Assembly (NCBI GenBank): GCA_000328365.1
Contig: KB309161.1
Location: 21,068 to 85,067, forward strand
Source: Capitella teleta
Lineage: Eukaryota; Annelida; Polychaeta; Capitellidae
DNA length: 64,000 bases
Direction of reading: 5' to 3'
Program-made: the position numbers and the translations under genes
Notes under the pieces: model-generated
What the model was told of the DNA's origin: nothing
What the model saw: the letters and a program-made list of their open reading frames with translations, nothing else
Database searches by the model: none
In this document: piece by piece, positions 24,300 to 42,260 of the stretch
How the letters are laid out: each line of letters starts with the position of its first letter
Position numbering within the stretch: position 1 is the first letter of the stretch

Positions 24300-25485
24300 G
24301 AAGGTCTAGTGCTTTAGTACTTATAAGTTGGCGCTAGTACTCGTTGAATGAGTTCCAATTAAGGACAGTGTTCAATTTTATTAAAAAATTAATCTTAATT
24401 GTGTAACTTTGAATGTTTGTTTGTCAAAGTATGCATGCATTCATGAGTTGATACTTTCTTATACACGAAGTCTATGAAATAAATTAATGGTCATGATAAT
24501 TATTTAGTTTTCGATTTTAATTTTATCACTATTGGAAATTTTTTATTTCGGTCATTTTTGTACTCCAACCTGGTTACTATGGAAACGCACGTTATGAAAT
24601 TCGCCGAATTGCAAACTTAATGGAAGATTCCATGGAATCCCTAATCTCGATAATAATTATTTTAATAAGTCATAAATACCTAACAGGCAACACAGTAATT
24701 TAAGAATAATTATGACGAGCAGCTCATTTCACCTGAATTATTTCAACGTTTGTTTGTTGTTTTTTTGTGTTTGTGTGTGTTTTTGTTGTTGCTTTTTTTG
24801 CTTTTTTTTTCTTTTTTTTGCTTTTTTTTTTTTTTTTTTGTCTGTGGCACAGGACCTTTTAATTGAGTTGGGATTTTCACTTCTTTGATGTACCATTTTT
24901 ATAAAGTGTGGTGAAAATTCAATTAATTATAGCATGTTGCTTTTGTCAATTCGTCTGATCTGGGGCGTTATTGATTTTGTTCCCATAAAATTACGCATCA
25001 ACAATAAAGATCTTGAACCATTCTTTGTGTTAATAGGTTAGTTTTGTTATCAGCTTTGATATCTGGGATTTCGATGCATTTTCACGGGAATGTGCTTTCA
25101 CTGCATGAGAATGATCGAATCCAATTTGCTTGATCAACATTGAGGGCCAATCGAATCAAGAACGATGTGGGTGCCAGTCACAGCCCGCATAATTATATTC
25201 TCACCGAATCCAAGCAGAGGTTCACTTCATTAACACAAACGCAAAATGAGAAAAAAAATCGCACAAGATATGGATGGCTTGGCCTCGATACCATTTGAGT
25301 GGATAAAAATTACAATGTAAATAAAAAAAGACAGCAACTCAATACAATATTAATACAATCTATCTCAACAGATACTACACATATCTCATTCAATAAAAAC
25401 ATATCTACAAATACGCATTCGTGTAAAAATTTGTAATACTTCGTTAATAGGTTTTGAGCACTCTGGTGTGAAAATTATAATACTT
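24300..25485. other. AT-rich intergenic stretch
   Basis: No gene. A T/G-rich low-complexity block lies at about 24748-24841. Confidence 0.5.
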
Positions 25486-25608
25486 TTAGGATGCCCTTTC
25501 CCACGAATTGTAGGACATCATCTGCTGCTGTCTTAGACCCCATTGGACAAATGCTGTGAATGCTGCAAACATAGCAACAAGGAAACCCGCAGTTTGTTTC
25601 AGTCCCAT
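25486..25608 (-). CDS. Possible 40-residue membrane microprotein
   Basis: An ATG at 25608 opens a 40-codon frame with a single hydrophobic helix at residues 7-24 (GFLVAMFAAFTAFVQW) followed by a polar tail rich in Gln (GLRQQQMMSYNSWERAS) and a TAA at 25486-25488. The shape, with a short N-terminus, one helix and a basic or polar tail, is that of small mitochondrial inner-membrane or SMIM-type proteins, but I do not recognise the family. A strong minus-strand splice donor (AGAC|GTAAGTATG) at about 25988 could belong to its 5' UTR exon; I see no good acceptor before the ATG. An ORF this short can arise by chance, so this remains a candidate. Confidence 0.3.
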   Translation of the reverse strand: MGLKQTAGFLVAMFAAFTAFVQWGLRQQQMMSYNSWERAS

Positions 25609-28468
25609 ATTACTTGCATGCCAAATTAATATAACATAAATTTATATAAAGTGTATATCTAAATGCTGCATTATTGTTTATCGCGGCGACAGTAGTCGAG
25701 TTGACAATTGAATGCAACTTCTGAAATGTTGTTTTTCTCAAATATAACATTCATCCGAAGCGATGCAGAGCACCGAGTAGCACTCAGTGTGTTATTCGTT
25801 CGCCGTTTGTTGACCCCGCGATTTATCGGTCTTGTGATTTCGGTCACTGAACTGTATTCTGAGCAGATAACCACGGCTGCTGGTGCTCCTCAGTTCAGTG
25901 TTATGCAATACGCGCTCTGTGCAATCGCCTAATAAGAGGAAAGTTTGTTGTTGGTAGTTTTATTGGAGAATTGTGACGTCATACTTACGTCTTTCTGTGC
26001 CAACAATACTGCATCCAGAAGATCTCCCCTTGCATGAGATAAATTTCAATTACGACTTGCATCACGTGATGAGATTGCGCTTCGCAACTTGAAGTTCTCT
26101 GATTTGTCATTTGAGCACACTCTGGTTCTGATTTCTACTCGCTAATCGGCCAATGTATGTTTTAAAACTAGTCCATTTAGCGCCAATACGCTATACAATT
26201 ACTGAACCCAAGACAAAATTGAAAATATAATGAAAGGAAATAGAAGCCGAGAAAAACACGGTTTGCACAATTCTCTCAATGTGAGTTAGTTTAGCACGAG
26301 AGTCGTATAGCAACGAGTCGATGTAAATCAGCACTGAAATTTGGCATGGATATAAACAAAGTAGCCATTACATGTATTTACATCAAGTTCAAGAGAGTGT
26401 CCAGTGACATTTTCAGACATTCAACAATAATTGCATCATAGGCATTGCGCAATATGGCCCGTACGCTTTTCTAAACTGCACGATACTTAATTGATTAATA
26501 TTATAACTTTTTCTAAATTTTCCTACCACTATTTCGGATTATTTTCCGATTATTATAATTATTATACTTGGCCCACGTTTATAAGTTCTGGTTGTCCGTT
26601 TAATTTTGTCCTTTCACTTTAAATTTCCGTAGAATAAGATCAATGCACATAGGAAATCCCTTCTAATCCAAAAATCGAGAGACTGACGCCATTTTGTAAT
26701 ATAGTTCTCCAAACCAAGCGTTATGATAGCCGGTCATAGCAGTTAACATTTCCAGCCAGATGTCTTCTTTAAATGGCCATAAAGCACTAGTACGTTGGTT
26801 CATTGGTCTGCGGCGCAACTGAAAAGAAGCACCGGCACACACCGATGAAAAATCACCCCTATTTTGGTACATCCATTCCCCTCGATTTCACATGACGTCA
26901 CTCTGAATTCCCAAGATGGCTCACAAGGCGAGGCGAGTAAAAATGAATTCACAGAATTTGCTGAATACGACCAGTTGACTATAAATAGCAGCCAATGAGA
27001 TACCACCTGTCATCGCGGTATGTGCCTGTGTCAACATATATATGACCAGGGAACCAGTGAAGTACGTTGGTACTTGGGCTCATTCAGAAAATGCTTTACT
27101 TAGCACACCTGAGTCCTCAGTTCGTCAACTTAATTGAGTCGACCACTCACTCATCAGCCATCACTCATCGGCCGTAGTCCTCAATTGGATCGCAGGCGCT
27201 CTCTCCTTGTAGTCGCTCCTCGAGTTATAGAACGCACACAATACTAAAGACGTGAAATTTGGAGGTTAGATAGAGCAATTACTCACAAGATCAGAGGTAG
27301 CTTCCAGCTTGTCATTTCCCTGGCATAATCAGTTTTTAATTGAGCGCACTTCTACCGATATCACTGTCAAAGGCTCATTTTTGGTGCCAAACATTTGATT
27401 CGGGGCCTCTCCTAAATTTTTTTGTACAACATTTGATCACTGAATTTAATTGAGTACACTGCTGGTCTATTGGCTTTGCTGTGGTGAATATTGAATGGAA
27501 TTCTGTTGACAACAAATTCGATTAACACGGCACTTACGTAAGGGAAGTGCATTAATAATACTCACCCATGCATTTTTCGAGTTCTATGTTTAGCTGAGAA
27601 AATTTTCGAACAACCCTCGTTGACCAAAATCTGGACCGGAGTTTGAAAATTGCCGGACACCGGCACAACCAGGTTGAGTTATATTTACGAGAGAGAAAGA
27701 AAGAGAGAGAGAGAGAAAGGGTTGATGCTTGTCGTACTGCGCAATTCTGCGCAGCTGTTGCTCGCTCGGTAATAAACAGTACTTCAACACGTGTGCATTG
27801 GCAATCAAACGCCATTGTAATGTACGAGTGAATTTACGAGGTACATGCAGTAGGGCCTACAGCGTAAAGATTACTAGATATTTACGAGAAATGTCTCTAT
27901 GTCACGGTAAATGTTGATAAGTGATAGCACACAGGCAATCTAAGCATGAGGGCACGCGCTGTTTAACGTGTTTATTAATTAATGCAGATTATTTGCAGAT
28001 GATAATTAATCAGTGTAACAGGCTGAAGTAATTCCGTGTGACTTTTCTGGAAATGACGCATTTGAGTCAAATTAAGAAACACGCAATTCCACAATTATTA
28101 CTTTCACTTTCGTCGACAAAACTTAATGAGAGCGTCACGAGGTACGCTGAGGATACGTACAGTTGATCGCCAGAGTAGGCATAATTTTGAGAAAATAAGA
28201 AAAGAAAATATACCCCGGAAAAACCCAAACATCTATAATAAAATTGATTTAAGTTATATAGAAATTAGAATGTAATCAAATTTTATATGATTTATATGCG
28301 CAGTTTATTCACAGTGATGCTTTGGAAAAGTTTTTGGGGAAAAAACAAAGAGAGGAAAAAGGAAAACAAAGAAAAAACCCAAAGTGGCAAAAGGCCAAAT
28401 ACATATTTACGGCTGACATCTATGAATGCATAAAATAATTTACAAGAACAATTGCATATTCATGACTT
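25609..28468. other. No further gene seen
   Basis: Intergenic. Contains a GA-rich run at about 27690-27718 and the possible minus-strand donor near 25988. Candidate polyadenylation signal (AATAAA on the minus strand) for the orphan gene is at 28309-28304. Confidence 0.4.
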
Positions 28469-30442
28469 TCAGTACAGGAAGCTGAAGTGGTTTTGTCGAT
28501 ACTTGTACTTGTCGCCGTCTCTCTTCTGGAGTTCGAGGCGTTTGGCCAGAAGGACTTCCGATGACCAGTCCTGGTGGACAGCGAAAGTCAAGGGACGACG
28601 AGGAATTGTGTTTGAGAAGAAAGGCTCGGCAGTCTCGATGTGCACCCTGGGAGGGTCAGGAGGAATTGTGCAGGATGGAATGACCACGGTGTACGGGCCA
28701 CGCTTAGGAATGCATGGTCGCCTGTGAATGAGATACGTTTATTCGGTGGAGGAGCTAGAAACCATGGGTGCTTACTTTAAGTTCAGTGGATCGCCCGGAA
28801 TTTCCATCTTCCACCCATGCTTCCTGAGCTCTACGTCATAATCTAACGGGTCCTCCACCCCTAGGGACTCTGAATCGTCCTCTCGTATATCGGACAGCGA
28901 CCCCTCCTCTTCTTTTTTGTCTGGGTCATTATCCAGGTCCTCTGTTGCTTTCGTTTCCTGAGGAGGGATGTCCGTTGATGGTCGATACCGTGGATCGGCT
29001 GACCTGACAGGACGGGTCGGCGTTGTTGGTTTCGGCCGAGGCATATAAGCGCTTTGCACCCGAGTGCGTGCATTTGGTGACCTAGATACATTCTCTGACC
29101 TAGATACCGTCTCGTGGCGGGGATCCTTCGACTCTCGCGCGACTAGTGTGGCCCACGTGCCGCCAGGAGGCGAGCCAGGTTTCGTCAAATGCGGTGTGAC
29201 GACCAATGGAGACTGATGAAGTCCAACGGACGAAGATCTGCCTTCAATCTGCAGATTGATCATAGGTCCACTGTCACGTCCTTTGGACGCTGGGCGCTGC
29301 TGTTGCTGCAGCTGTTGCTGCCCACGTCTCCGAGCACTGCGCTGAACGGAATGGACGCTTGAGGGCCTCGATCCCTGGCAGCTTCCAAGAGGACGAAAGG
29401 CTTTAGTTGGACGTTTGTAGTCTGGAATCTCCGCCCGGTGACAGGGTGGCATGGGCGGAGTAGTCTGGGGAATGTCGTAACCTGTGCCTGAGAGCTGCAA
29501 CGGCGACGGAGCCTTGACTGTGGGCACACCGGATCGACCATTGTACTTGCTTCCCGTGTATCTATAGCACTCCGTGTCTGGGAGGATAACATGGATATTG
29601 ATAAGATCCATAATTGAATACAATCCTATCATAGGGAATTTAAGAATTTGTAAGTGAATCCAGAACTGAAAGGTGGTACCCCAATGAGTATAGGTAAAAT
29701 TATTAATCAATAACGGCAATGTTATTACTGGTATCATAGCAACCAACTCGGATGTTATTCTGAATAAATTACGTGTTTGCCGTGTCTGCTCTTAGGCACA
29801 GGTTGGTCTCAGAGTGACCCCCACAGCGTGTCACGTTTACCAACATTTGGTCTCTGCATTTTCTTATAAATTAATCAGATCTCATCGATTTTCGCACAAA
29901 GCAATGTTGAGGTGACCCATTTTATATAGGTCATTAAGCGTCCATTTTAATTTGATCATGCGTAAAGATATTCTGGCAGATCAGCAGATCTGCAATTGAG
30001 TGTTATGCCAAAATGGTGTAAGATTCTATCGAATTTTGACGCAATAAGAAAAGTAAGTGTCTCTAATCCTAAAGATCCGAAGATCGATGTGAGTGAAAGG
30101 GGGAATATAAATGAGATTATGATTGGACTAAATCCTGCCGTGTCCGAGCACCTGAATGCTCAGGGATTCAGAATAATCATGGGCTACATCCTGCGAACTA
30201 GGATTGAACCAGATTTCGGGATTGGTTGATAATAAGCGAACGACATCACGCGCTGCGTGAATACTGGAATTTTGATTTCAATACTGTGACTACTATATCC
30301 CATACCCTAACCTCCTACAGATTCGTATATAGTATTTATAATGGGTTCTTTTAATACACATACCATTGGCGTTTTCTTTGTTCCTGTACGTTGTCCAGGG
30401 ATCCCTTGCGGGTGGGTAGTTTCCGTACACTGTCTCCTTCAT
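28469..30442 (-). CDS. Orphan protein of 377 residues with conserved-looking ends
   Basis: Three minus-strand exons with matching phases: 30442-30364, 29577-28776 and 28721-28469. The product starts MKETVYGNYPPARDPWTTYR and ends RDGDKYKYRQNHFSFLY. The middle (about residues 60-250) is low-complexity, rich in Pro, Ser, Arg and Gln, with a short Q run; an acidic patch (DLDNDPDKKEEE, IREDDSES) precedes a compact C-terminal block, DYDVELRKHGWKMEIPGDPL and IPPDPPRVHIETAEPFFSNT, that looks folded or protein-binding. No signal peptide or membrane segment, so probably cytoplasmic or nuclear. The pattern of ordered ends around a disordered middle is like many axonemal or sperm-associated proteins, but that is only an impression; I do not recognise the family. 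The first intron is 786 nt, the second 54 nt. Confidence 0.8.
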
Positions 30443-32686
30443 TTTCGGCTTCTCTCATTCGAGCCAATGCTCTGCCAATGAAATTGAATTCCAATCAAAC
30501 ACACCGTGTGCAAAGTACATAGTCGCTGAAGTGGAGTTTCATCAATATCATCAGAGAGCGGAAGTTCTTGTTACCATAGCGACGGAGTTGACTGTACGTG
30601 TATTGCCGAATAAAGATATAGCAAGAGCTCATTATGTAATGTGTAATTATTATGTGATTGGGACTAAGTTGGTAATGTAAATACAAAGTGTACTTATTAA
30701 ATGTAAATTATTCATAATTATTCTCACCAAAGGTAACAATGCATGTCTACCATTTACTCACTCTAGTGATAGCCCCGTTTCTGTATAATTATCCAAACCA
30801 GGTAGTTGAGTCACACGCAAAAAAAGAAGATACACGCCAGATTACTTTTCAAGGATCTCAAAGGAGTTCTTTGACAAGATGGCAAATACGATAAGAGTAA
30901 AAACGGAGGTTGAAGCCTCTTCTCGAGTGACTAAAATCGATAAATGAATGCCCTGCGTTGAGTGCAACAGGCCATGTTATTTCCCAGCATGAAATCCCAT
31001 TTCAGCAATCGATTGGATCAATCGCCACTCACCGCAACTGGTATTGCACAACATATCGATAACGAAAGCTGACCAATCACCAAATCGATACTGGGTTATC
31101 TTAACAAAGTGATAATGAGCATTTTGGGTAAGGGATCGATAATTAGTAAGGGGTCGATAATTAGTTAATTTGATTAATATTACCTATATCCATGGGGCAT
31201 TTGCGAGTTCCACTGAAGATGACGGTTCTAACCCGTATGCCGGGAAATATACTAACAGTTGCTTGCATACTATTACTCAGGTTGTCGAGTGCTTAATGTG
31301 TCTCAATCATGTATCACCTGGAAACCAACCGATTGCACACGTATTTACCTGGCGGACCTGATATGGCACAGTTTAACCAACGATAACGAAACAGAGCATA
31401 GCTATTTTCAAGACTCGGAAGTACATTTATATATTATTAGTTAGAGATCTGGAAACACTTTATTTGGCGCTTTATAGCACTAGCTATCATGAAAAAAAAA
31501 CCTGCTTGATTTCATATACGGAAACGGTGTGATTACCACAGAACAAAAGGACACTGAATATCATGTGCACCAACTGATATATCCGATTCAACATACGAAT
31601 TAATAATCTTACCGATCAATCGGGTTTAAATCCGTGTCACTTGCGCATCCAATTGTGTTGTTCTACATGTTTCTATGAGCAGCAACTTTCGTTGGACAAA
31701 GAACTCTAAGCTGTTGAGCAAACGCTAGAAGCTAAGGATGTTATTTTTTCTCTCTCCTTCTTAGCAAAATAGCATGGTAATCCGCCGAATCAAAGATCGT
31801 CAGTTGGATCGATCGAGTTAGTGAGTTTCTATGGACGCAATGTGACACATATGAAGGGGCCTACTACCCACAATGCACTTATCGCCACGCACGTGTCACG
31901 CACAGGTCACGCACGATCGATTGATTATTAAAGAGTGAGCGCGTCTGCTAATCCGAGCACTGAGATCAGTTGTAACATAAAAGGGATCCTTGATGGTCAT
32001 TCGAGTAATTCCTCAGCCAGTTAAAGTCAACACTTTCAAGCGGAGGTTCAAAATAAACAGAAGAACTGCCGCGAAAAGCCCTGTATTGAACTAACATAGA
32101 AGACGCATAAGGTTTATTTGTAGTTTATATGCATGTACTGACACGCAAAAATACTCACAGAATCAGTCTGGTGTCATATAGATTCAAAATGTGGCACCCG
32201 GGATCCAAGTTAAGTATCTTTCGACTGGCACCGAGAAATCGAAGGTGCCAGTCAACAATGTAGGCCTACCGGTACTACTTGCTGATTTTTAATTTTATTT
32301 GATCTAATTTAAAATTAGTCGTGTTTAGACTATTAACTTTAACGTCAATTGAGGAAATAACTATAACCTTACATTGTTGACACTCATGATGTTTTAGTTT
32401 GGTGTAAGTTGCAAAAACTCAGGTGATGCTTGGTGATGCGTTGGACAAGGAGCAACGGAAATTCCTTCATTGCTAAGCAAGTATCAAGTAAACACTACTT
32501 GGGTTTCTGTGCGGTTCACAACAACTTATCTCTGGTCAGGACCCATGGATGTGACGAGTAAGCCTTCAGCAAGCTATGATCACAAGCAGTGCAACAAAGG
32601 AGCAATCACTATATGGGGATGACATTCCATCTTCGTCCAACTATTTACTATGCTATGTGTCGTGCTGTGGTGAGCATGAGGTTTTG
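30443..32686. other. Gene-poor stretch
   Basis: No gene seen. A small repeated CACGCACGTGTCACGCACAG stretch, continuing GTCACGCAC, lies at about 31887-31917, and a hairpin at 32223-32253 is listed separately. Confidence 0.4.
32223..32253. repeat. Perfect inverted repeat, 10-bp arms, 11-nt loop
   Basis: GACTGGCACC at 32223-32232 is mirrored by GGTGCCAGTC at 32244-32253. Confidence 0.85.
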
Positions 32687-32758
32687 CAAGTAATCTCAAT
32701 TCACAGGTGAAGAAATGGCCACAGTTCAATGGCCACAAGCGATGGTTCCAATTTTACC
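32687..32758 (+). pseudogene. Inverted partial copy of a protease exon and its splice acceptor
   Basis: The plus strand here matches the minus strand of 33721-33791: CAAGTAATCTC, then AATTCACAGGTGAAGAAATGG running on to CCACAGTTC, then AAGCGATGGTTCCAATTTTA. It covers the last bases of the intron and the first ~50 bases of exon 33769-33612 of the polyserase-like gene. Because it includes the intron end it comes from genomic DNA and not from spliced mRNA. It is far too short to encode anything. It directly abuts a tRNA-like SINE. Confidence 0.85.
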
Positions 32759-32784
32759 AGTTCGAAATTCGACTCCAGCAAGTT

Positions 32785-32857
32785 GCGAATGAGAATCGAA
32801 CCCACGACTCTCTGCATTCTTGGCGAGCGCGCTACTACTGCGCCATCCAAGCACACT
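32785..32857 (-). mobile_element. tRNA-derived SINE head (second family)
   Basis: On the minus strand GCTTGGATGGCGCAGTAGTA carries a box-A-like stretch and GGGTTCGATTCTC (32802-32791) a box B, spaced as in a tRNA gene. It differs from the three-copy SINE at 41.3, 51.8 and 58.0 kb. It is too diverged to fold as a functional tRNA by eye. In its transcription direction it is followed by the antisense copy of the protease exon at 32758-32687. Confidence 0.6.
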
Positions 32858-33340
32858 TTCTGAAATAAGTTAAGCATGCATAGCATGCAGTGCTGAGGTA
32901 GGACACATTCTTTCGCCCCCCCCCCCCCCCAGATCACTTCTTTACAAGGTAATTATAAACCAAAGGGTTCCCCAAATCCACAAATCAAGCATGTAAAACA
33001 GAACATCTCCAAACTACAATCATTTCAATGTTTCAGAGGTATAACCAAAGCCAGAATGATTCGCACGTCGTCTTCGTTACTTCGAATCCTTTTCACACAA
33101 ACAAAGGCTGTAGACATATTTATTTATTAGCAACCGTAGTTGTTTTTCCCCAGTACAATGAAACTTTCAACAGTACATGTTAATTTTCATGCTGCTAATT
33201 GACCAGCTTGAATAGACATTAAGAGTTCTGCAATTGAAATCGGCAATATGTAGGAAGATACTATTATTAGTTAAACTGCAGAAACTTATAATATTCAGAA
33301 GATATAAAAATTCTCACCGCTTTAGCATAACAACATAAGT

Positions 33341-33346
33341 TTTATT
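33341..33346 (-). terminator. Polyadenylation signal AATAAA for the polyserase-like gene
   Basis: AATAAA on the minus strand, 60 nt beyond the stop codon at 33408-33406. Confidence 0.6.
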
Positions 33347-33405
33347 CTTCACACGGAAATATCACAAAATTAGCAAGTCCGCTGTGACCAGCTTTAATAA
33401 TTCCC

Positions 33406-38181
<4,776 letters not shown>

Positions 38182-41100
38182 CTGAGAAGAGTATATTACG
38201 TCATTATCAATCATTAATGATAATATTAGACGAACTGTATAGAGAGTAATCCACGATGAGGTGTTCGTCAGGGTCTGATAACGATCCAACGGAGTACCAC
38301 CTGAAACAGATGTCTTTAATTAACTGGGATCTTTCCGCCTTAACAAGATTAGCTCACAGATCTCGCTGTCCGTTGCATAATTGCAAAATGTTCAGGATTA
38401 CCAGGCACGGTAGATGTAGTCTCGATGACAGCAGATTTCGATCTATGACACATAACATTTAGGAACATTTCCTTCTTCTCGTTATTCAATCATTATTGAC
38501 AACGAATAACGCACCATTACATATGAATGACAATAAAAGACGCATGTGTTAATGGCAGAATATGTTTCACGTAAAAAAAAGAAAAAAAAAAGGAACAAAC
38601 CACTGAAAAAAATAAAAACAAAAAACAAAAAACAATTTATGCATTTTCTTTGTATTTAAAGCTTGTAAAGATCCTTCTTGTCCTTTATGTTGTCATGACG
38701 CTCACTGGAATATTAGGTTAAAGATCTTTAAGCAGTATGATGTCTTCAGTGCGATATCCTAACTTGAGACTTTATTTTAGAATTCTTTGCTTAAACTAAA
38801 GTTTAATTTCAGCAACAAGCCAGTAGGTCAAGTCGACGTTAGTTTTATTCGTAACTTCCAACATTATAACAATTCGACCGGGGGATGGAGTCTCAAGATT
38901 ATAATTACAAGTCTATAATTCCTTGTAAACTATAAAATCTACAAATAAATACGTAAAGGGCACATTTCTTTACCGGTAACTTGCCAAAATAATTACATGC
39001 AAGCCCGTGTATAAATAAACTATCAAAAGCATCCAATAATTCGTACACCACACCATCCGCCGAGGCTCATGCAATTCAATCGAGAACGATCAAAGAAAAT
39101 ATGCAAATTAAGATAATTCTCACCTTTCTTCTTGCTGTACATTTCGTAGCTCAATTCAACCTGGTGGTGTTAACCGAAGAGATAAATGCTTCTCGCTAAT
39201 GGTATTAATCGCATTAACCACTCGGTCATTCTTTGATCAACTTCCATTGACATTTCTAATCAATTCTGAGTGATTCAGTGAGTTAGATCAATCATGCTCA
39301 AATAAAAATTATACGCCAAGCATTTATTCTTAAGAAAGTGACAAGTAAAATGCGAGCAAGCTTTTTCTTGCTGAACCCCTCACGCTCGACAGTTCATTTT
39401 TATTTCCCTTCTCGAACTTCGTATTATGACGAAGAAATCTCCCTTATGGGAGACAAGGATTATGATCAAGTTAGGTGACATATATCTCTCCTCAATATAA
39501 TATAGTCATTTTCGAATTATAATCAAATAATAATTACGACCTGGAATGGACAACAAATAGACACTGACAATAATTATTGTCTGGGTCCTTAATTATGTCA
39601 TAAAATACATTAGCCGTAGGCAAATCGTGCCGATCGAAGCTATTTTTTTGATGAAATGATAGATTTCAACCTTCTAAATACAATGCCGTAGAGGTATAAA
39701 CTAATTCCCCCCCCCCCAAAAAAAAAAAAAAAAAAAAAAAATATTTACCCCCCCCCTCCTAGTATACGACACAAAAGAGGATTTTATAACCTATAGGGAT
39801 GCCATAGTCATTTTAATATAAATTTCAAAGATATGAATATCCGCGAAGAAGGCCTATACAGGCCGCGAATCTAACACCACCCTCAAAATTCACAAGGGTC
39901 AAAATAATACCGGTTAAACCATTATTTGATGGATAGTTATTCGTCAAAATTACATATTCTCAAAACCAATCCTACGCTTAAATATCCCACATTGACAAAA
40001 TTTAAAAACGATTCACTTCCGGTTTAATATGCCTATCGACAGAGCACAAATCTGAACCGTTTGGGCATTCAACATCCATTTATGAAGTGATATATTCTAT
40101 TACATGATCATAATTGCATAACGGGTATTATTATATTAATACCCCTGGGTGTGTACATTGAGAAGAAACTGCTTTTTATNNNNNNNNNNNNNNNNNNNNN
40201 NNNNNNNNNNNNNNNNNNNNNNNNNNNNNNNNNNNNNNNNNNNNNNNTTTGGTGTTATAGATGGTACCTTTTTTGAAAGATCGTTCCATAGTCATCGTCC
40301 AGGGAGTTGTTAATGAATGATTTTACTTTAACTAGGTCTTGTTATGGCGTGATGAAGCCTACCGGGGGTCATACAATTCAACTTCCGGTTTGCTGTACTC
40401 ATTATTGCAGCTAGGGGGGGGGGGGGGGGGGTAACCCCGTTATATAACTGCTGCGCTGTTATTCCGGGATAAACTTACTGGTTACTGTCATTTTACACCA
40501 GTGTGTACTTATTGGTAATATTTTCCACAACCTGATGGATGCCTAATGCTTGTGAGTGTAATGGTAACGTTTATCAAAATGACTCTTCAGTCTTCATATA
40601 TCACCATAATAATGTGATAGATTATAAAATATGCATATGACCGTTGAGAACACACTTAGAACCAAATATGTAGTTGAATTTAATGTCTGTATAGATCGAT
40701 GATACAATTATAGGCCTACAGAAACAATAGAATAATATTTGGTAAATTATACAGATCCAGAATGATTTTAAAATGAAACATTAAAAGCGCGCGAAATGGA
40801 GAGAAGTCAAAAAACGTCTGCTGAACGAAGATTTCCAAGAAAAAGTTCGCCTGCGTTTCCATAAACAAGGAATTGCGCGAATTTTATGAATACGAGGCGG
40901 CTAATATGATGTAAGACCGGAAGTGGTTTTTTTATAATTTTGGGCTTATTTCATATCGTCATTAAATGGTTCATATTGTTTTAAAATGAAAAAAGACTAT
41001 ACAATATTATTTTGAAATTTGCCTGTATGGCTGCAAATATAAGCAACTTTTCGGTTTCGGAGAGCTCAGTTTCGACTGCTGAAAAACAGTACATTGTTGC

Positions 41101-41311
41101 GAGCAATCACACTTTGATTCCATTCATCTTATTATCCATTAAAATGAATCATTTTTACTTATATCACTGCCTTCGCCCTCCCAACCGAAGAATCACTGGT
41201 GAGGTGTGAAGGTCCTTGACAAATCAGAACAGAAGAATCATCGTTTATTATTCATTAGATGATACAATGTCATCGTCGTAGTCTTCATAACATGACATGA
41301 TAACATGGAAT
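38182..41311. other. Gene-poor stretch with assembly gap and homopolymers
   Basis: Upstream flank of the polyserase-like gene. Contains A-rich runs near 38572-38632, a C-run then A-run at 39706-39741, a C-run at 39749-39756, a 68-N gap at 40180-40247 and a G-run at 40413-40430. A short open frame at 39101 on the plus strand begins with a signal-peptide-like MQIKIILTFLLAVHFVAQFN but ends after 32 codons and I do not call it a gene. Confidence 0.45.
40180..40247. other. Assembly gap of 68 N
   Basis: Unsequenced bases in intergenic DNA upstream of the polyserase-like gene. Confidence 0.98.
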
Positions 41312-41634
41312 GATGGGGTTTTACGGCTCCACCCAAACCATTCGGATAATACGGGTGCCAGAACAGAAGACCCGGGACCGGGGTTTCCCCCTACTCTTAT
41401 CGATAAGATCGCCAAGGGTTCTTAATCTTGCATATCACCATAGACAGTAGTACACAGCGCCCGGCCTTGTTACGCAGTTGGGCAGCACTGCAGAGTCACC
41501 GAATTATAACGGATTACAATTATAATTCACAATCATAACGCCCGTGGCCCGATCGGGTCTCGGACCCGGGACCTCGACCCCTACGATCGGCATAGGATTG
41601 CAGTCAGCCGGTCAAACCGCCTGATCTATTTGGT
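41312..41634 (-). mobile_element. tRNA-derived SINE, family 1, copy A (most diverged)
   Basis: Shares its whole length with the copies at 51811-52151 and 58049-58367: the ACGGCTCCACCCAA end, GACCGGGGTTTCCCCCTACT, CAGTAGTACACAGCGCCC, GTTACGCAGTTGGGCAGCAC and the tRNA-like head with box B (GGTCTCGGACCCGGGACC region). The head end at about 41610-41634 is degraded relative to the other two copies, so this is the oldest. Confidence 0.85.
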
Positions 41635-41927
41635 GATATATTGGTTGCCTATCATTTGCTTAAACACTGAATAAAATTATTCGCCAATTCTGGTACCTTT
41701 CGGTGCTATTCATCTTCCAAAAATTGTAACACCGAAATAGTTAAGAGCATTCCGAGCTCAGTAATTTCCTTGAAACCATGCAACGCCCGCCAACTTGTAT
41801 AGAAGGGACTAAAGTGTCGTCCTGGTTTAGGTTTTTTACAACTTACCATATATGTTACATTTTTAGATGCCACTGATTACAAATTTTAACTTAATTTTGT
41901 ACTATTTGCGCGTTATACGTTAATAAT

Positions 41928-42117
<190 letters not shown>

Positions 42118-42260
42118 TGTTAGGATCCTACTGCGTGCAGAGTAAAATTAGGCTTAATTTCAATCACTGCACATTTGGAGACTACAATTCTTACGTTTCC
42201 CATTCACCGCTGAAAAAACTAATATAATGCTTTTAGCATCAGAGTGCTGTAAAAAAAAAC

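Noticed and set aside
38230-38310. Possible additional upstream CUB piece (TPLDRYQTLTNTSSWITLYT)
   Set aside because: It has a good acceptor but no donor that would match the phase of exon 38181-38057.
39101-39199. 32-codon plus-strand frame with a signal-peptide-like start
   Set aside because: It ends quickly and no donor leads to a downstream exon; the same bases also hold the possible first exon of the polyserase gene on the other strand.
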